Counted from the first letter of the stretch, positions 1 through 7,293 are shown. The stretch: 17,919 nt of DNA from JAVBLG01 sp031553655 (GCA_031553655.1 JAVBLG010000128.1:1-17919); one strand, 5' to 3'. Numbers and translations: made by a program. Notes: a model not told the origin generated them from the letters alone.

Positions 1-2
1 CC

Positions 3-125
3 GAAGTCGTAGACTGCGCCGTCACGAGCGCTTTTTCTCCGTCAAATGGCGAAAAATTATCTCATGACGACACGATCTGCCTATACGATTATAGTATTTC
101 ACTTTTGAAATTATCCATTACCTGA
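3..125 (+). CDS. possible 3' end of an upstream gene (partial)
   Basis: A reading frame is open from the window edge to a TGA at 123-125 (40 codons). It reads EVVDCAVTSAFSPSNGEK, followed by LSHDDTICLYDY and then residues encoded by the repeat that begins near 91. Codon choice up to about position 90 is plausible for this genome. The HDDTICLYDY stretch faintly recalls the DD-(x)-T-hydrophobic C-terminus of PP2C/SpoIIE-type phosphatases, but it is too short to assign a function. If the frame is real, its last ten or so codons come from the inverted repeat, so the repeat may have replaced the original C-terminus. The frame could equally be chance. The strand-mate frames close early. Confidence 0.25.
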   Translation, partial: EVVDCAVTSAFSPSNGEKLSHDDTICLYDYSISLLKLSIT

Positions 126-293
126 AACTGTTTTTTTTAAATTAAGGCTGATTGTCCTGCGCCGCCTTTCACCGGCGGCTCGGAATAGCATGTTATTACG
201 GCAGCTTCTCCGCCTAAGTTACGGACACTTCGTGTCCGAACGGCCCTGACAACGCACGGGCCGTTAGAGCATTTCGCAAGCGAAATGCTCTAA
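91..293 (+). repeat. left copy of hairpin-array inverted repeat
   Basis: Positions 91-277 match the reverse complement of 846-1034 at roughly nine bases in ten (hand alignment), including a shared stretch around 105-130 and the hairpins. The copy holds a string of short stems: GCCGCC/GGCGGC near 161-180, a decayed stem near 200-213, GGACAC/GTGTCC at 223-237, CGGCCC/GGGCCG at 241-263, and a terminal perfect 14-bp stem with AA loop at 264-293. The minus-strand gene's stop codon (290-292) lies inside the last stem. In that gene's direction the hairpin follows the stop at once, so it may end or protect the transcript, but no T-run follows. A diverged third copy lies at 11416-11541. Confidence 0.85.
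264..293 (-). terminator. perfect 14-bp hairpin over the stop codon of the small membrane gene
   Basis: TTAGAGCATTTCGC pairs perfectly with GCGAAATGCTCTAA around an AA loop. The stem covers the TAG stop of the minus-strand gene that ends at 290. No U-tract follows in the minus direction, so it is not a textbook intrinsic terminator. It could block 3' exonucleases or act with the next hairpin (241-263). The stem is also the outer end of the repeat copy. Confidence 0.4.
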
Positions 294-718
294 TCAATAT
301 TAATTCGTAATTCGCCACTCTGCTTGTCCGTCTTGCGCTGGGTGGACGGGCCGAAGCTGAGGCTTTCGGGCGGGCCGTACGACTCTTGGCGACTTTCGGG
401 AGCGGGACGCATTTCGGCGGTGGGGCGTATTTCAATCGTGGGGCGTACTTCAGGGGCAGGCCGCATTTCAGGCTCTGGACGCGTTTCGGGAACTGGCCGT
501 GATTCGAAAGCAGGTCGTGATTCGGCAGCGGAACGGGCCTCATAATCCATGGGGGGATGGCTGAGCCGCGATTCCATGGCCCGAAGCATCACACGCAATT
601 GGGCGTGATCATCGCGCATGTCGGCATGTATTTTTTCCAGACCGCGCATGGCAAAGAAAAAAATTACCACTATTCCTAAAAAGCATAAAAAGATAAAACT
701 CATAACCGACAATGGCAT
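290..718 (-). CDS. small single-pass membrane protein with E-x-R-P hexapeptide repeats
   Basis: The product is a 142-residue protein of unknown function. Residues 1-24 form one hydrophobic membrane segment (LSVMSFIFLCFLGIVVIFFF), residues 25-52 look like a short charged helix or coiled coil, and residues 60-110 consist of nine tandem six-residue units with Glu at 60, 66, 72 and so on to 108 (consensus E-x-R-P-x-x). A polar tail ends in RINID. I prefer the ATG at 716-718, which has the GGGGA ribosome-binding site 7-8 bases upstream; a TTG one codon earlier (719-721) is also possible. The gene stands alone between two inverted repeat copies, and its stop lies inside the left copy. The Pro/Arg/Glu repeat suggests an extended spacer or a partner-binding arm. 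No known family is recognised. Confidence 0.7.
   Translation of the reverse strand: MPLSVMSFIFLCFLGIVVIFFFAMRGLEKIHADMRDDHAQLRVMLRAMESRLSHPPMDYEARSAAESRPAFESRPVPETRPEPEMRPAPEVRPTIEIRPTAEMRPAPESRQESYGPPESLSFGPSTQRKTDKQSGELRINID
389..541 (-). repeat. 18-bp tandem repeat within the small membrane gene (about 8.5 units)
   Basis: The DNA shows an 18-base period that codes the E-x-R-P-x-x hexapeptides (Glu codons of residues 60 to 108). Units are diverged from one another, so they are old enough to have been kept in frame by selection. The periodicity also keeps other reading frames open on both strands, giving false ORFs here. Copy number could vary between strains by slippage. Confidence 0.8.
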
Positions 719-731
719 CAAATTTCCCCTT

Positions 732-756
732 TACGGCATTTGGGCCTCATGCCGTA
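732..756. promoter_or_regulatory. 8-bp hairpin in the leader of the small membrane gene
   Basis: TACGGCAT and ATGCCGTA form a perfect 8-bp inverted repeat with a 9-base loop. It lies immediately upstream (minus direction) of the GGGGA ribosome-binding site at 722-731. It could be an operator for a dimeric regulator or an mRNA stem that influences translation. Which of these applies cannot be told from sequence. Confidence 0.35.
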
Positions 757-761
757 CTCGT

Positions 762-790
762 ATGTAATATGACCTGTAATATACTCTCAA
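762..790 (-). promoter_or_regulatory. candidate sigma-70 promoter for the small membrane gene
   Basis: On the minus strand, TTGAGA (785-790) and TTACAT (762-767) are 17 bases apart. The -35 box matches the consensus at five of six positions and the -10 at only three of six. The site lies in the AT-rich unique sequence between the hairpin leader and the right repeat copy. It is a weak prediction. Confidence 0.25.
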
Positions 791-822
791 ACACATAGGC
801 GCAAGGCGCATATTTTAGACAA

Positions 823-1034
823 TAGAGCGTTTTGCGAATGAAATGAGCGAAATGCTCTGACGGCCCGTGCGTTGTCAGGGCCGCCCGGACACAAAGTGTC
901 CGTAACTTAGGCGGCGAAACCGCCGTAATAACATGCTATTCCAAGCCGCCGGTAAAAGGCGGCGCAGGACAATCAGCCTTAATTCTTAAAAAAGCAGTTT
1001 CAGGTAATGGATAATTTCAAAAGCAAAATGCTAT
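823..1034 (-). repeat. right copy of hairpin-array inverted repeat
   Basis: Inverted relative to 91-277. It carries the same ordered stems: GCCGCC/GGCGGC near 945-963, GGCGG/CCGCC at about 911-925 (intact here, decayed in the left copy), GGACAC/GTGTCC at 887-901, and CGGCCC/GGGCCG at 861-883. The 34 bases at 823-856 (a GAGCATTTCGC-type stem with an 11-base loop) are identical to 11416-11449. The copy stops just before the ribosome-binding site of the radical SAM gene, so that gene's promoter must lie in, or read through, the repeat. Together with the unique part of the gap (722-822) this accounts for the whole 329-base stretch between the two genes. Confidence 0.85.
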
Positions 1035-1047
1035 AAAGGAAATTTTG

Positions 1048-2331
1048 ATGAAAGATAAAATTTCACCACTACATATGCTGGTGGCCGACAAGTCCGGACG
1101 CATTCAGGAACACCCCGATCTGTTGATGGTTTGCCGGAGAGGGCGGGAATGGGGCTTGCCAAGGCCGGACGAGATAATTCCCATGCCTGACGAGAGCGAA
1201 TTATTTTTTCTGCCCGGGCGCAATGCCGTCGGTCTTGATCCGGAAACCGGAGAACTGGAAGAAGACGAGGAATTTCTCGCGGTGGCGGCTTTTGCCGCGC
1301 CGGGCTATACTCTGGGAGGGCATCCGGCCTATCACGCAAGGCCCGACGCCCCTACCCTGCCTCTTTTCGCTTATGGCGCGGTGGGCTGGGCCGATGAGCG
1401 CTTTTATATCTGCGCGCAACGCACCGACATGGACCAACGGCAAGTTTTCAAGGACATATCGCGCGCTCATCTGGAAAAATGCGCCGGAGCACTACTGAAG
1501 GCTTATCCCAAAAACAGGCTGATGTTGCACCTTATGAGCAATTGCGCCCTGCGCTATGCCTGCCCGGCGGCCCGCAATCTGGCCCTTGGCCGCCATGAGG
1601 CCCCCTTGCCCATATCCCGGGCCTGCAACGCCCGCTGCGTGGGCTGCATATCCAAGCAGGAAAAGGGCTCAAAAATCTGCGCCACTCCGCAAAACCGCCT
1701 CAACTTCACCCCCACCGCCCAGGAAGTGGCCGAAGTAATGCTGCATCACTGCGCAAAGGAAAAAAAGCGCCCCATATGCTCCTTTGGGCAAGGCTGTGAG
1801 GGCGAACCGCTCACCGAGGCAAAAATAATACGCGAAGCCCTGGAAATTTTCCGCGCTAAAGGCGGGCAAGGAACGGTAAACCTGAACTCCAATGCCTCAA
1901 AGCCCGAAGAGGTGGCCGCGCTGGCAAAAGCCGGGCTGTCTTCGCTGCGCGTAAGCCTGAACAGTGCCCGCGAAGACGTCTACGCCCGTTACTACCGACC
2001 TGTCGATTATACCTTCGCCGACGTGCGTGAATCCATGCGCCAGGCACTGGCCGGAGGCATGTTCCTGTCGCTCAACCTGTTATATTTCCCCGGAATTACC
2101 GATACCGAGGAAGAAACCGAAGCTCTGTGCGCCCTGTTGCGCGAGCCGGGGTTCAATATGCTGCAAATGCGCAATCTCAATATGGACCCGGAAATGTATC
2201 TGGAACTTATGGCCGATCTCAATTTCGGCCCGGCCATGGGCCTCGGCAATTTCCTGAAACGGATGCGCAAGGTCAACCCCGATCTGCGCATCGGGTATTT
2301 CAACCCGTACCTTGGGCAGGATATTTCTTAA
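1048..2331 (+). CDS. radical SAM protein of unknown substrate
   Basis: A 427-residue radical S-adenosylmethionine enzyme. The 4Fe-4S motif CNARCVGC gives C193, C197 and C200 (Cx3Cx2C); the preceding PLPISRAC is typical of the family. The core runs from about 185 to 370, with a GxGE-like element GCEGEPL at 249-255 and NLNSNAS at 278-284. Residues 1-160 form a lineage-type N-terminal domain I do not recognise. Extra cysteines at 166, 172, 211, 244 and 250 could bind a second cluster, but there is no clear SPASM or B12-binding domain. Start: the ATG at 1048 has AAAGGA seven bases upstream; a TTG one codon earlier is possible. It is monocistronic and converges with the chemoreceptor gene. Substrate unknown. 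Confidence 0.85.
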   Translation: MKDKISPLHMLVADKSGRIQEHPDLLMVCRRGREWGLPRPDEIIPMPDESELFFLPGRNAVGLDPETGELEEDEEFLAVAAFAAPGYTLGGHPAYHARPDAPTLPLFAYGAVGWADERFYICAQRTDMDQRQVFKDISRAHLEKCAGALLKAYPKNRLMLHLMSNCALRYACPAARNLALGRHEAPLPISRACNARCVGCISKQEKGSKICATPQNRLNFTPTAQEVAEVMLHHCAKEKKRPICSFGQGCEGEPLTEAKIIREALEIFRAKGGQGTVNLNSNASKPEEVAALAKAGLSSLRVSLNSAREDVYARYYRPVDYTFADVRESMRQALAGGMFLSLNLLYFPGITDTEEETEALCALLREPGFNMLQMRNLNMDPEMYLELMADLNFGPAMGLGNFLKRMRKVNPDLRIGYFNPYLGQDIS

Positions 2332-2373
2332 AGCCGACAATATCGCGGGCAGCTCCCACTTTTTAGCCACCAG

Positions 2374-2418
2374 GCCGCGCCGATACTGTTTGGCTGCAAG
2401 GCATCATAACGGCGCGGC
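2374..2418. terminator. possible bidirectional hairpin between convergent genes
   Basis: GCCGCGCCG (2374-2382) and CGGCGCGGC (2410-2418) are a perfect 9-bp inverted repeat with a 27-base spacer between the radical SAM stop (2331) and the chemoreceptor stop (2422). No clear T-run follows on either side, so a terminator role is inferred mainly from position. Confidence 0.35.
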
Positions 2419-2421
2419 GGG

Positions 2422-4728
2422 TTAACGTCGCTCAGAGCTCATGGAATCCACAACCTCTCTGAGCTGCTTCGACAATGCGGTCAGCTCGGACACGGATTCG
2501 TTGGATTCGCGCATATTCCCCACCGACTGCCTGGCCATGGAGCTTATCTCGTTCATAGAGTCGGAAAGGGCCGCCCCGGCCCGCGATTGTTCGGCCGCGG
2601 CCCCGGCAATGGCCGACACTTCGCCCACGGCATGTTGGGCTATGGCCACTATGCGTTTTAAGCTCTCCCCTGATTTTCCGGCCAATTCCGTGGAAGTATT
2701 GGAAAGACGCACTGTTTCGCTGGTCAGCTCCATAGTATGCTTAACTTCGGCTTGCAGCTCGGAAACCGAAGAATTGACTTCGCTTGTGGCCTGCATGGTC
2801 TTTTCGGCCAGCTTACGCACCTCGTCGGCCACCACGGCAAAGCCGCGCCCGGCATCGCCCGCGCGAGCCGCCTCAATAGCCGCATTCAGGGCCAGCAGGT
2901 TGGTTTGATCGGCCACATCCTTAATCAATTCCACTATATTGGTGATGCCCGCCGCCCGCTGCCCCAGGGCCTCGATGCCGCGCTCGGTGTTGCCGGCATA
3001 CTCCGCCATTTGCCTGATGCAATTCAGGGTTTCGCCCACTACCCGATCACCGTCTTCGGCCTCAATGCGGGTGGCCATGGTGTCGTCAGTAGTCTTTTTG
3101 GCCTTGTCCGCCAAAATTTCCAGAGTTTCGCTCATTTCGGCAATGCCTGCCATGGTGTTTTCCGAGGCCTTGTCCTGGGCATGGGCAGCGATTGAGGTTT
3201 TGTCAAGCTGCGCAGTAAGGCGATTGAAAGCGGTGGCTTGAAGCTCGGAAATTTTGGAGGCTTCGCGCACCGAAACAGAGATGCGTTCATTCATGGCCAT
3301 AATTGCACTCTGCTGGGCGTTAATTTCCGTTTCGTCCATAATCAGCAGGCAGGCCCCCAGTTGATTGCCGTCCATATCCCACAGAGGGGCGGCGGTCATG
3401 CGCATATATTTCTTTTCGCCTCTGGCATTGTCCATGGCCACGGGCACTCCGGGGCGCGGTTTGGAATCGGCTATAACCTCGTCCAGCAGAGTTCGGCTGG
3501 AGGTGTTTTGATGAAAAAACTCGCCCGAAGTGCGGCCGATGAAGTCAGCCGGCGCGCCGGACAACCCCCAGTAGTCCAGAGCCTGCTGGTTCAGATAGGT
3601 GAATTTACCTGAAGTGTCGGCCACAACAAAGGGAGCCACAATGCCCCGCATTATACCCTGGGCAAAGCCCAGTCGTTCTTTCAACTGGCCTACCATGGAT
3701 TTCAACGAGCCGGTAAGCTGGCCCACCTCATCTTTTGACGTTACTTCAATTGTACTGTGGAAATCGCCCGAGGCCACGGTTTCGGCATAGGTGGTGGCAG
3801 CCTGAAGTGGGCGCACTATGGCTCTGGCCATCAGAACGCCAACTCCCATCAACGCCGCTCCCAAAATCAGCCCGGTCAGGCTGAAAAACAGAATGACCCT
3901 TTTCTGCGAAACTACAATATCATCGCGGGACATGCCCACAAAAAGAAGACCGCCTATTTTGCCGGTCATGTCCTTCCAAGGCCAATAGGCCGTGTCATAT
4001 TCTTTTCCGGCGATCATATTTTTGGTGATGACGGTTTTACCGCCCCTCACCACATTGTTATAAATTTCCTGGTTATTCAGGGGAGTGCCCACAACCGGTT
4101 TTCCGTCGCGCATCACGGTTGTGGCCAGGCGCACGTCGTCCACAAAAATAGTGCATTCCACACCAAGATTATGTTTAACATCATTGACGAATCTGCCGGA
4201 CGACAAATCCTGCCCCATAATAACCGCACCCACAACCTTGCCGCCATGCTTGACCGGAGATCCGGCGGCCAAGGTGAGTTTGACCACATTGCCGGGCTCG
4301 ATGCCGGAAATATTTTTTCCATCTCTAAGGGGCACGACGGCGCTGATACGTCCAGGCCCCAGATTGTCGCCGGCCTTGTCGGAATGGCCGCGCGCCAGCA
4401 CCTTGCCGTCGGCGTCGCAAACAGTGACAAAGTCCATTTTATAGCGCGACATGATGTCTTTGGATGCGGCGCGTATGGCCGCGCCGTTCTTTTCAGCCAC
4501 AGCTTTGACAATATCCCCGTCCTGCGCGAACATTTCGCACAAAACGTTCTGCATATCCATGTCGCCGTCAAATTCGGCCCGCATGGCCCCGGCTGCGCTG
4601 GCCACACGCTTTTCGGCCATTTCTGTGGCAAAATCGGAAAGGATATAGGTACCCGCCAGGCAGAAGGACACCACCAGGCAGACTATGGAACCACCAACAA
4701 GCGTAAGCAATTTGCCGAATATCTTCAT
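2422..4728 (-). CDS. methyl-accepting chemotaxis protein (Cache-HAMP-PAS-MCP)
   Basis: A 768-residue transmembrane chemoreceptor. Residues 7-31 are the first membrane helix. About 35-275 form an extracytoplasmic Cache-type ligand-binding region (with motifs such as VTVCDADGKVLARG and TAYWPWKDMTGKIGG). The second helix is at about 278-302. HAMP lies at about 303-352, and a cytoplasmic PAS domain at about 360-465 (FVVADTSGKFTYLNQQAL). The signalling coiled coil is at about 490-765, with the conserved tip DQTNLLALNAAIEAARAG at 607-624. The tip contacts CheA and CheW to control flagellar rotation. There is no obvious C-terminal CheR-docking pentapeptide (it ends MSSERR). GGAG sits about eight bases before the ATG. 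A sigma-28-type promoter lies upstream, fitting flagellar co-regulation. The ligand is unknown. Confidence 0.95.
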   Translation of the reverse strand: MKIFGKLLTLVGGSIVCLVVSFCLAGTYILSDFATEMAEKRVASAAGAMRAEFDGDMDMQNVLCEMFAQDGDIVKAVAEKNGAAIRAASKDIMSRYKMDFVTVCDADGKVLARGHSDKAGDNLGPGRISAVVPLRDGKNISGIEPGNVVKLTLAAGSPVKHGGKVVGAVIMGQDLSSGRFVNDVKHNLGVECTIFVDDVRLATTVMRDGKPVVGTPLNNQEIYNNVVRGGKTVITKNMIAGKEYDTAYWPWKDMTGKIGGLLFVGMSRDDIVVSQKRVILFFSLTGLILGAALMGVGVLMARAIVRPLQAATTYAETVASGDFHSTIEVTSKDEVGQLTGSLKSMVGQLKERLGFAQGIMRGIVAPFVVADTSGKFTYLNQQALDYWGLSGAPADFIGRTSGEFFHQNTSSRTLLDEVIADSKPRPGVPVAMDNARGEKKYMRMTAAPLWDMDGNQLGACLLIMDETEINAQQSAIMAMNERISVSVREASKISELQATAFNRLTAQLDKTSIAAHAQDKASENTMAGIAEMSETLEILADKAKKTTDDTMATRIEAEDGDRVVGETLNCIRQMAEYAGNTERGIEALGQRAAGITNIVELIKDVADQTNLLALNAAIEAARAGDAGRGFAVVADEVRKLAEKTMQATSEVNSSVSELQAEVKHTMELTSETVRLSNTSTELAGKSGESLKRIVAIAQHAVGEVSAIAGAAAEQSRAGAALSDSMNEISSMARQSVGNMRESNESVSELTALSKQLREVVDSMSSERR

Positions 4729-4818
4729 AAAATATCTCCAAATGCCTTGTGGTTCAACTTAAAATTCAAAACGGCCCGAGTCTCTTGAGTCAGCCCTTTT
4801 AGCTGAACGGTGTATAAA

Positions 4819-4845
4819 TTATCGGCCAAAGGCGTGATAGCTTAA
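4819..4845 (-). promoter_or_regulatory. sigma-28 (FliA) promoter for the chemoreceptor gene
   Basis: Read on the minus strand, TTAAGCTA (4845-4838), 11 bases, then GCCGATAA (4826-4819). The -10 box is identical to the classical FliA -10 consensus GCCGATAA. The -35 matches TAAAGTTT at five of eight positions, and the 11-base gap is the classical one. Transcription would begin near 4812, giving a leader of about 85 bases. The gene it serves is a chemoreceptor, the usual class of FliA target. Confidence 0.65.
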
Positions 4846-4988
4846 TATAAAAATCACAAGCTTACCAGTACGTTTTTTTATCATGCCGCAAAATATAATA
4901 AAAAATAATGCAATTAGTTACGATTAGCTTAATTGAGCTATAGTTTAAAAAAAAAGATGCGTCAGCCCTGAGTATAGCTTTTGCTTGA

Positions 4989-5017
4989 TTGATCTATAAA
5001 TACAAAAGGTGTACGAT
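4989..5017 (+). promoter_or_regulatory. candidate sigma-70 promoter for the hybrid kinase
   Basis: TTGATC (4989-4994) and TACGAT (5012-5017) are 17 bases apart; each matches its consensus at four of six positions. The distance to the ATG at 5068 leaves a leader of about 44 bases that contains the 5026-5042 hairpin. Modest evidence only. Confidence 0.3.
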
Positions 5018-5025
5018 CTTAAGCC

Positions 5026-5042
5026 TGTGGAATTTTTCCACA
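5026..5042 (+). promoter_or_regulatory. leader hairpin before the hybrid kinase gene
   Basis: TGTGGAA and TTCCACA form a perfect 7-bp stem with a TTT loop, followed by an A-run. It sits 25 bases before the start codon and just upstream of the GAGG ribosome-binding site. It may be an operator or an mRNA stem. It is not a terminator in either direction because the T-run is on the wrong side. Confidence 0.3.
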
Positions 5043-5067
5043 AAAAAGCACACATTCCCGAGGCATT

Positions 5068-7293
5068 ATGAGCAGAAGACATTCCTCGTCCCTTGTACGG
5101 GAATTCCTTGAACATTCCTCCCTTCCCGCCATCTTGGTGGACATAAAGTCGAGGGAAATGACAGACTGCAATTTCCTGTTCACCGAGCGCTACGGCTGGC
5201 GCAAGGGCATGCCTCTGGCGCGCCTGCTTCCAGACACCGAATGGAGCAAAATCGCCTCACAATATGAGTCGTTACGTGAAAGCGGGGGCGATGCCGTGCA
5301 ACCTTGGCTGAATCTGGCGGCCAGAAGCGGAGAGGACGAATCTATACGTATTTTGTTGCGCACAGTCTTTTTTGACGAAAAATATAGTCTGGCCCTCTTG
5401 TTGATTTCCGGCGGTTATTCCCGGCAGGACGCGGAATCCCGGCGTCTTTCGTCTTCGTCAAATATTGAAAAAGATCTGGCCATACGCGATAATTTACTGC
5501 AAAGCACCAGCCGGGCCGCGCAGATGCTGCTTTCCGACGCTGACGATTTTGACGAAACAATACAGAAGGTGCTGGCGCTGCTTGGCGAAGCCAGCGGCGC
5601 GGACCGGGTTTATGTATGGAGTATCCACCCCGGCGACAAGCCGGAAGAAGACTCCGAACTGTACACCACGCAGCTTTATGAATGGTCGCTGGGCGCGGAG
5701 CCGCAGCAGGATTTGGCCATTTGCATGAACCGCCCAGTCTCCGAGGCCATACCCACATGGATCGGCACGTTCATGGCCGGCAAGTGCGTGAATAACCTGG
5801 TGTGCAACATGCCTCAAGCCGAGCAGGATCAACTCAGCCCTCAGGGTATAATTTCCATAATGACCGCACCCATAATGTTTCATGGGCATCTGTGGGGCTT
5901 TATCGGTTTTGATGACTGCCATTGCGAGCACATATGGAGCAAACCCGAAGAAAATATTCTGCGGGCGGCCGGAACCCTGATCGGCACCGCCATACACAAC
6001 CGCCGCATCAACGAAGCCCTGCGTGAGTCGGAAAACCGCTATCGCATAGTGGCCCAGCAGTCCAATACCGCCAATGTGGCCAAAGGCGAATTCCTTGCCA
6101 ATATGAGCCACGAAATACGCACGCCCATGAACGCGGTAATCGGTTTTACCAATCTGGTGCGGCAAACCGAGCTCACCGACCGCCAGCGTGACATGGTCGA
6201 AAGAATTGACAGTTCGGCCCGCACCCTTTTGCGTATCATCAACGACATTCTCGACTTTTCCAAAATAGAAGCCGGAAAATTAGAAATTGAAGCTGTTGAA
6301 TTTGAAGTAGAAAAAGTAATGCGCGATGTCTACACCCTGGTTTCGCACCGTGCCACGGAAAAGAGGCTGAACCTGGAATTTGACGTGCCCGGCGACATAC
6401 CAACCTTGATGGGCGACCCGTTGCGTCTGAATCAGATTATTGTGAACCTGGCCACCAATGCCATAAAATTCACGGAAAAGGGCAAGGTAAAAATCGGCGT
6501 TTCCGTTACCGGTAACGACCGGAGGCAAATACGCCTGAATTTCAGTGTGCATGATACCGGCATAGGCATACCTCCCAATAAAATGGGAACCCTTTTTACA
6601 GCCTTTACCCAGGCCGATTCGTCGCATACGCGGCGTTATGGCGGTACCGGACTGGGCTTGGCCCTGTGCAAGCAGCTTGTGGAACTTATGGGCGGCAGCA
6701 TCAGTTGCGACAGCATTCCTCTTATCGGCTCCAACTTCCACTTCACTCTGCCCTTCACTAAGCTGTTCAGCGATGCGCCCGCGGCGGATTACGTGCCGGG
6801 GCGGTCAAATATTTCCATTGCCGACCTCGCGGCCCGCGCCAAAACGAGGCGCATTGCGGCACAAAACTACGATGTCCCGGCCCATCACCCTCTACTGAGC
6901 GGAAAACGCGTTTTGCTGGTGGAAGACAATGAAATGAACCAAATCATGGCCAGAGAAATGCTCACCCAAGCGGGACTAAAGGTGTCAATAGCCGATAATG
7001 GCCTTAAATGCCTGGAAAGTTTGGCCAGAGAAGCTTTCGACGTAGTACTTATGGACATTCAAATGCCGGAAATGGACGGATTGACCGCAGCCCGAGAAAT
7101 AAGAAAGAATAAAAAATTAAGCTCCTTACCCATTATAGCCGTAACCGCCCACGCAATGGTGGGCGATAGTGAAAAAAGCTTGGCCGCAGGCATGAATGCC
7201 CACATAACCAAACCGCTTGACCCTGCCCAATTGCTTTCGTGCATCGCGGACTTTTGCGCTCCGCAGGCGGAACAACCAATACAGAGGGCGTAA
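5068..7293 (+). CDS. hybrid sensor histidine kinase (PAS-like, GAF, HisKA, HATPase, receiver)
   Basis: A 741-residue kinase with no clear membrane segment, so probably cytosolic. An N-terminal PAS-like region lies at about 10-115 and a GAF domain at about 155-312, containing several Cys (C240, C246, C284, C286). HisKA has phospho-accepting H348 in FLANMSHEIRTPMN. The ATPase domain has the N-box around N460-N464, the G1 box DTGIG (496-500) and the G2 box GGTGLGLAL from 525. The C-terminal receiver (about 613-730) has the acidic pair E619/D620, phospho-acceptor D663 and K715. There is no Hpt domain, so a separate phosphotransfer partner is expected. Residues 317-337 (ALRESENRYRIVAQQSNTANV) look like the start of a PAS domain that is otherwise missing. 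GAGG lies about four bases before the ATG. Its signal and output are unknown; the secreted-protein gene downstream may be co-transcribed. Confidence 0.93.
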   Translation: MSRRHSSSLVREFLEHSSLPAILVDIKSREMTDCNFLFTERYGWRKGMPLARLLPDTEWSKIASQYESLRESGGDAVQPWLNLAARSGEDESIRILLRTVFFDEKYSLALLLISGGYSRQDAESRRLSSSSNIEKDLAIRDNLLQSTSRAAQMLLSDADDFDETIQKVLALLGEASGADRVYVWSIHPGDKPEEDSELYTTQLYEWSLGAEPQQDLAICMNRPVSEAIPTWIGTFMAGKCVNNLVCNMPQAEQDQLSPQGIISIMTAPIMFHGHLWGFIGFDDCHCEHIWSKPEENILRAAGTLIGTAIHNRRINEALRESENRYRIVAQQSNTANVAKGEFLANMSHEIRTPMNAVIGFTNLVRQTELTDRQRDMVERIDSSARTLLRIINDILDFSKIEAGKLEIEAVEFEVEKVMRDVYTLVSHRATEKRLNLEFDVPGDIPTLMGDPLRLNQIIVNLATNAIKFTEKGKVKIGVSVTGNDRRQIRLNFSVHDTGIGIPPNKMGTLFTAFTQADSSHTRRYGGTGLGLALCKQLVELMGGSISCDSIPLIGSNFHFTLPFTKLFSDAPAADYVPGRSNISIADLAARAKTRRIAAQNYDVPAHHPLLSGKRVLLVEDNEMNQIMAREMLTQAGLKVSIADNGLKCLESLAREAFDVVLMDIQMPEMDGLTAAREIRKNKKLSSLPIIAVTAHAMVGDSEKSLAAGMNAHITKPLDPAQLLSCIADFCAPQAEQPIQRA

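Larger units (their letters stand above)
4729..5067. other. divergent intergenic region between chemoreceptor and hybrid kinase
   Basis: This 339-base AT-rich gap contains the FliA-type promoter for the minus-strand chemoreceptor (4819-4845), a weak promoter candidate for the kinase (4989-5017) and a leader hairpin (5026-5042). Several A/T runs at 4850-4960 could bend DNA or bind nucleoid proteins. No ORF or RNA gene is seen. Confidence 0.7.

Noticed and set aside
324..545. Plus-strand 73-residue Gly/Arg/Ser-rich frame, and another minus frame at 214-543, overlapping the small membrane gene
   Set aside because: They stay open only because of the 18-base period of the hexapeptide repeat. The 290-718 frame has a ribosome-binding site, membrane segment and sensible composition; these have none.
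91..1034. The inverted-repeat unit as a classical insertion sequence with terminal inverted repeats
   Set aside because: No transposase is encoded between the arms, there are no evident flanking target duplications, and the arms are chains of hairpins rather than simple terminal repeats.
3757..4788. 343-codon plus-strand frame antisense to the chemoreceptor gene
   Set aside because: It is the complement of a clearly conserved MCP gene and has no domain, ribosome-binding site or signal of its own; His/Gly-rich composition is typical of an antisense shadow.
5026..5042. Hairpin before the hybrid kinase as a terminator
   Set aside because: On the plus strand it is followed by A's, and on the minus strand the T's come before the stem. 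Neither direction gives an intrinsic terminator.
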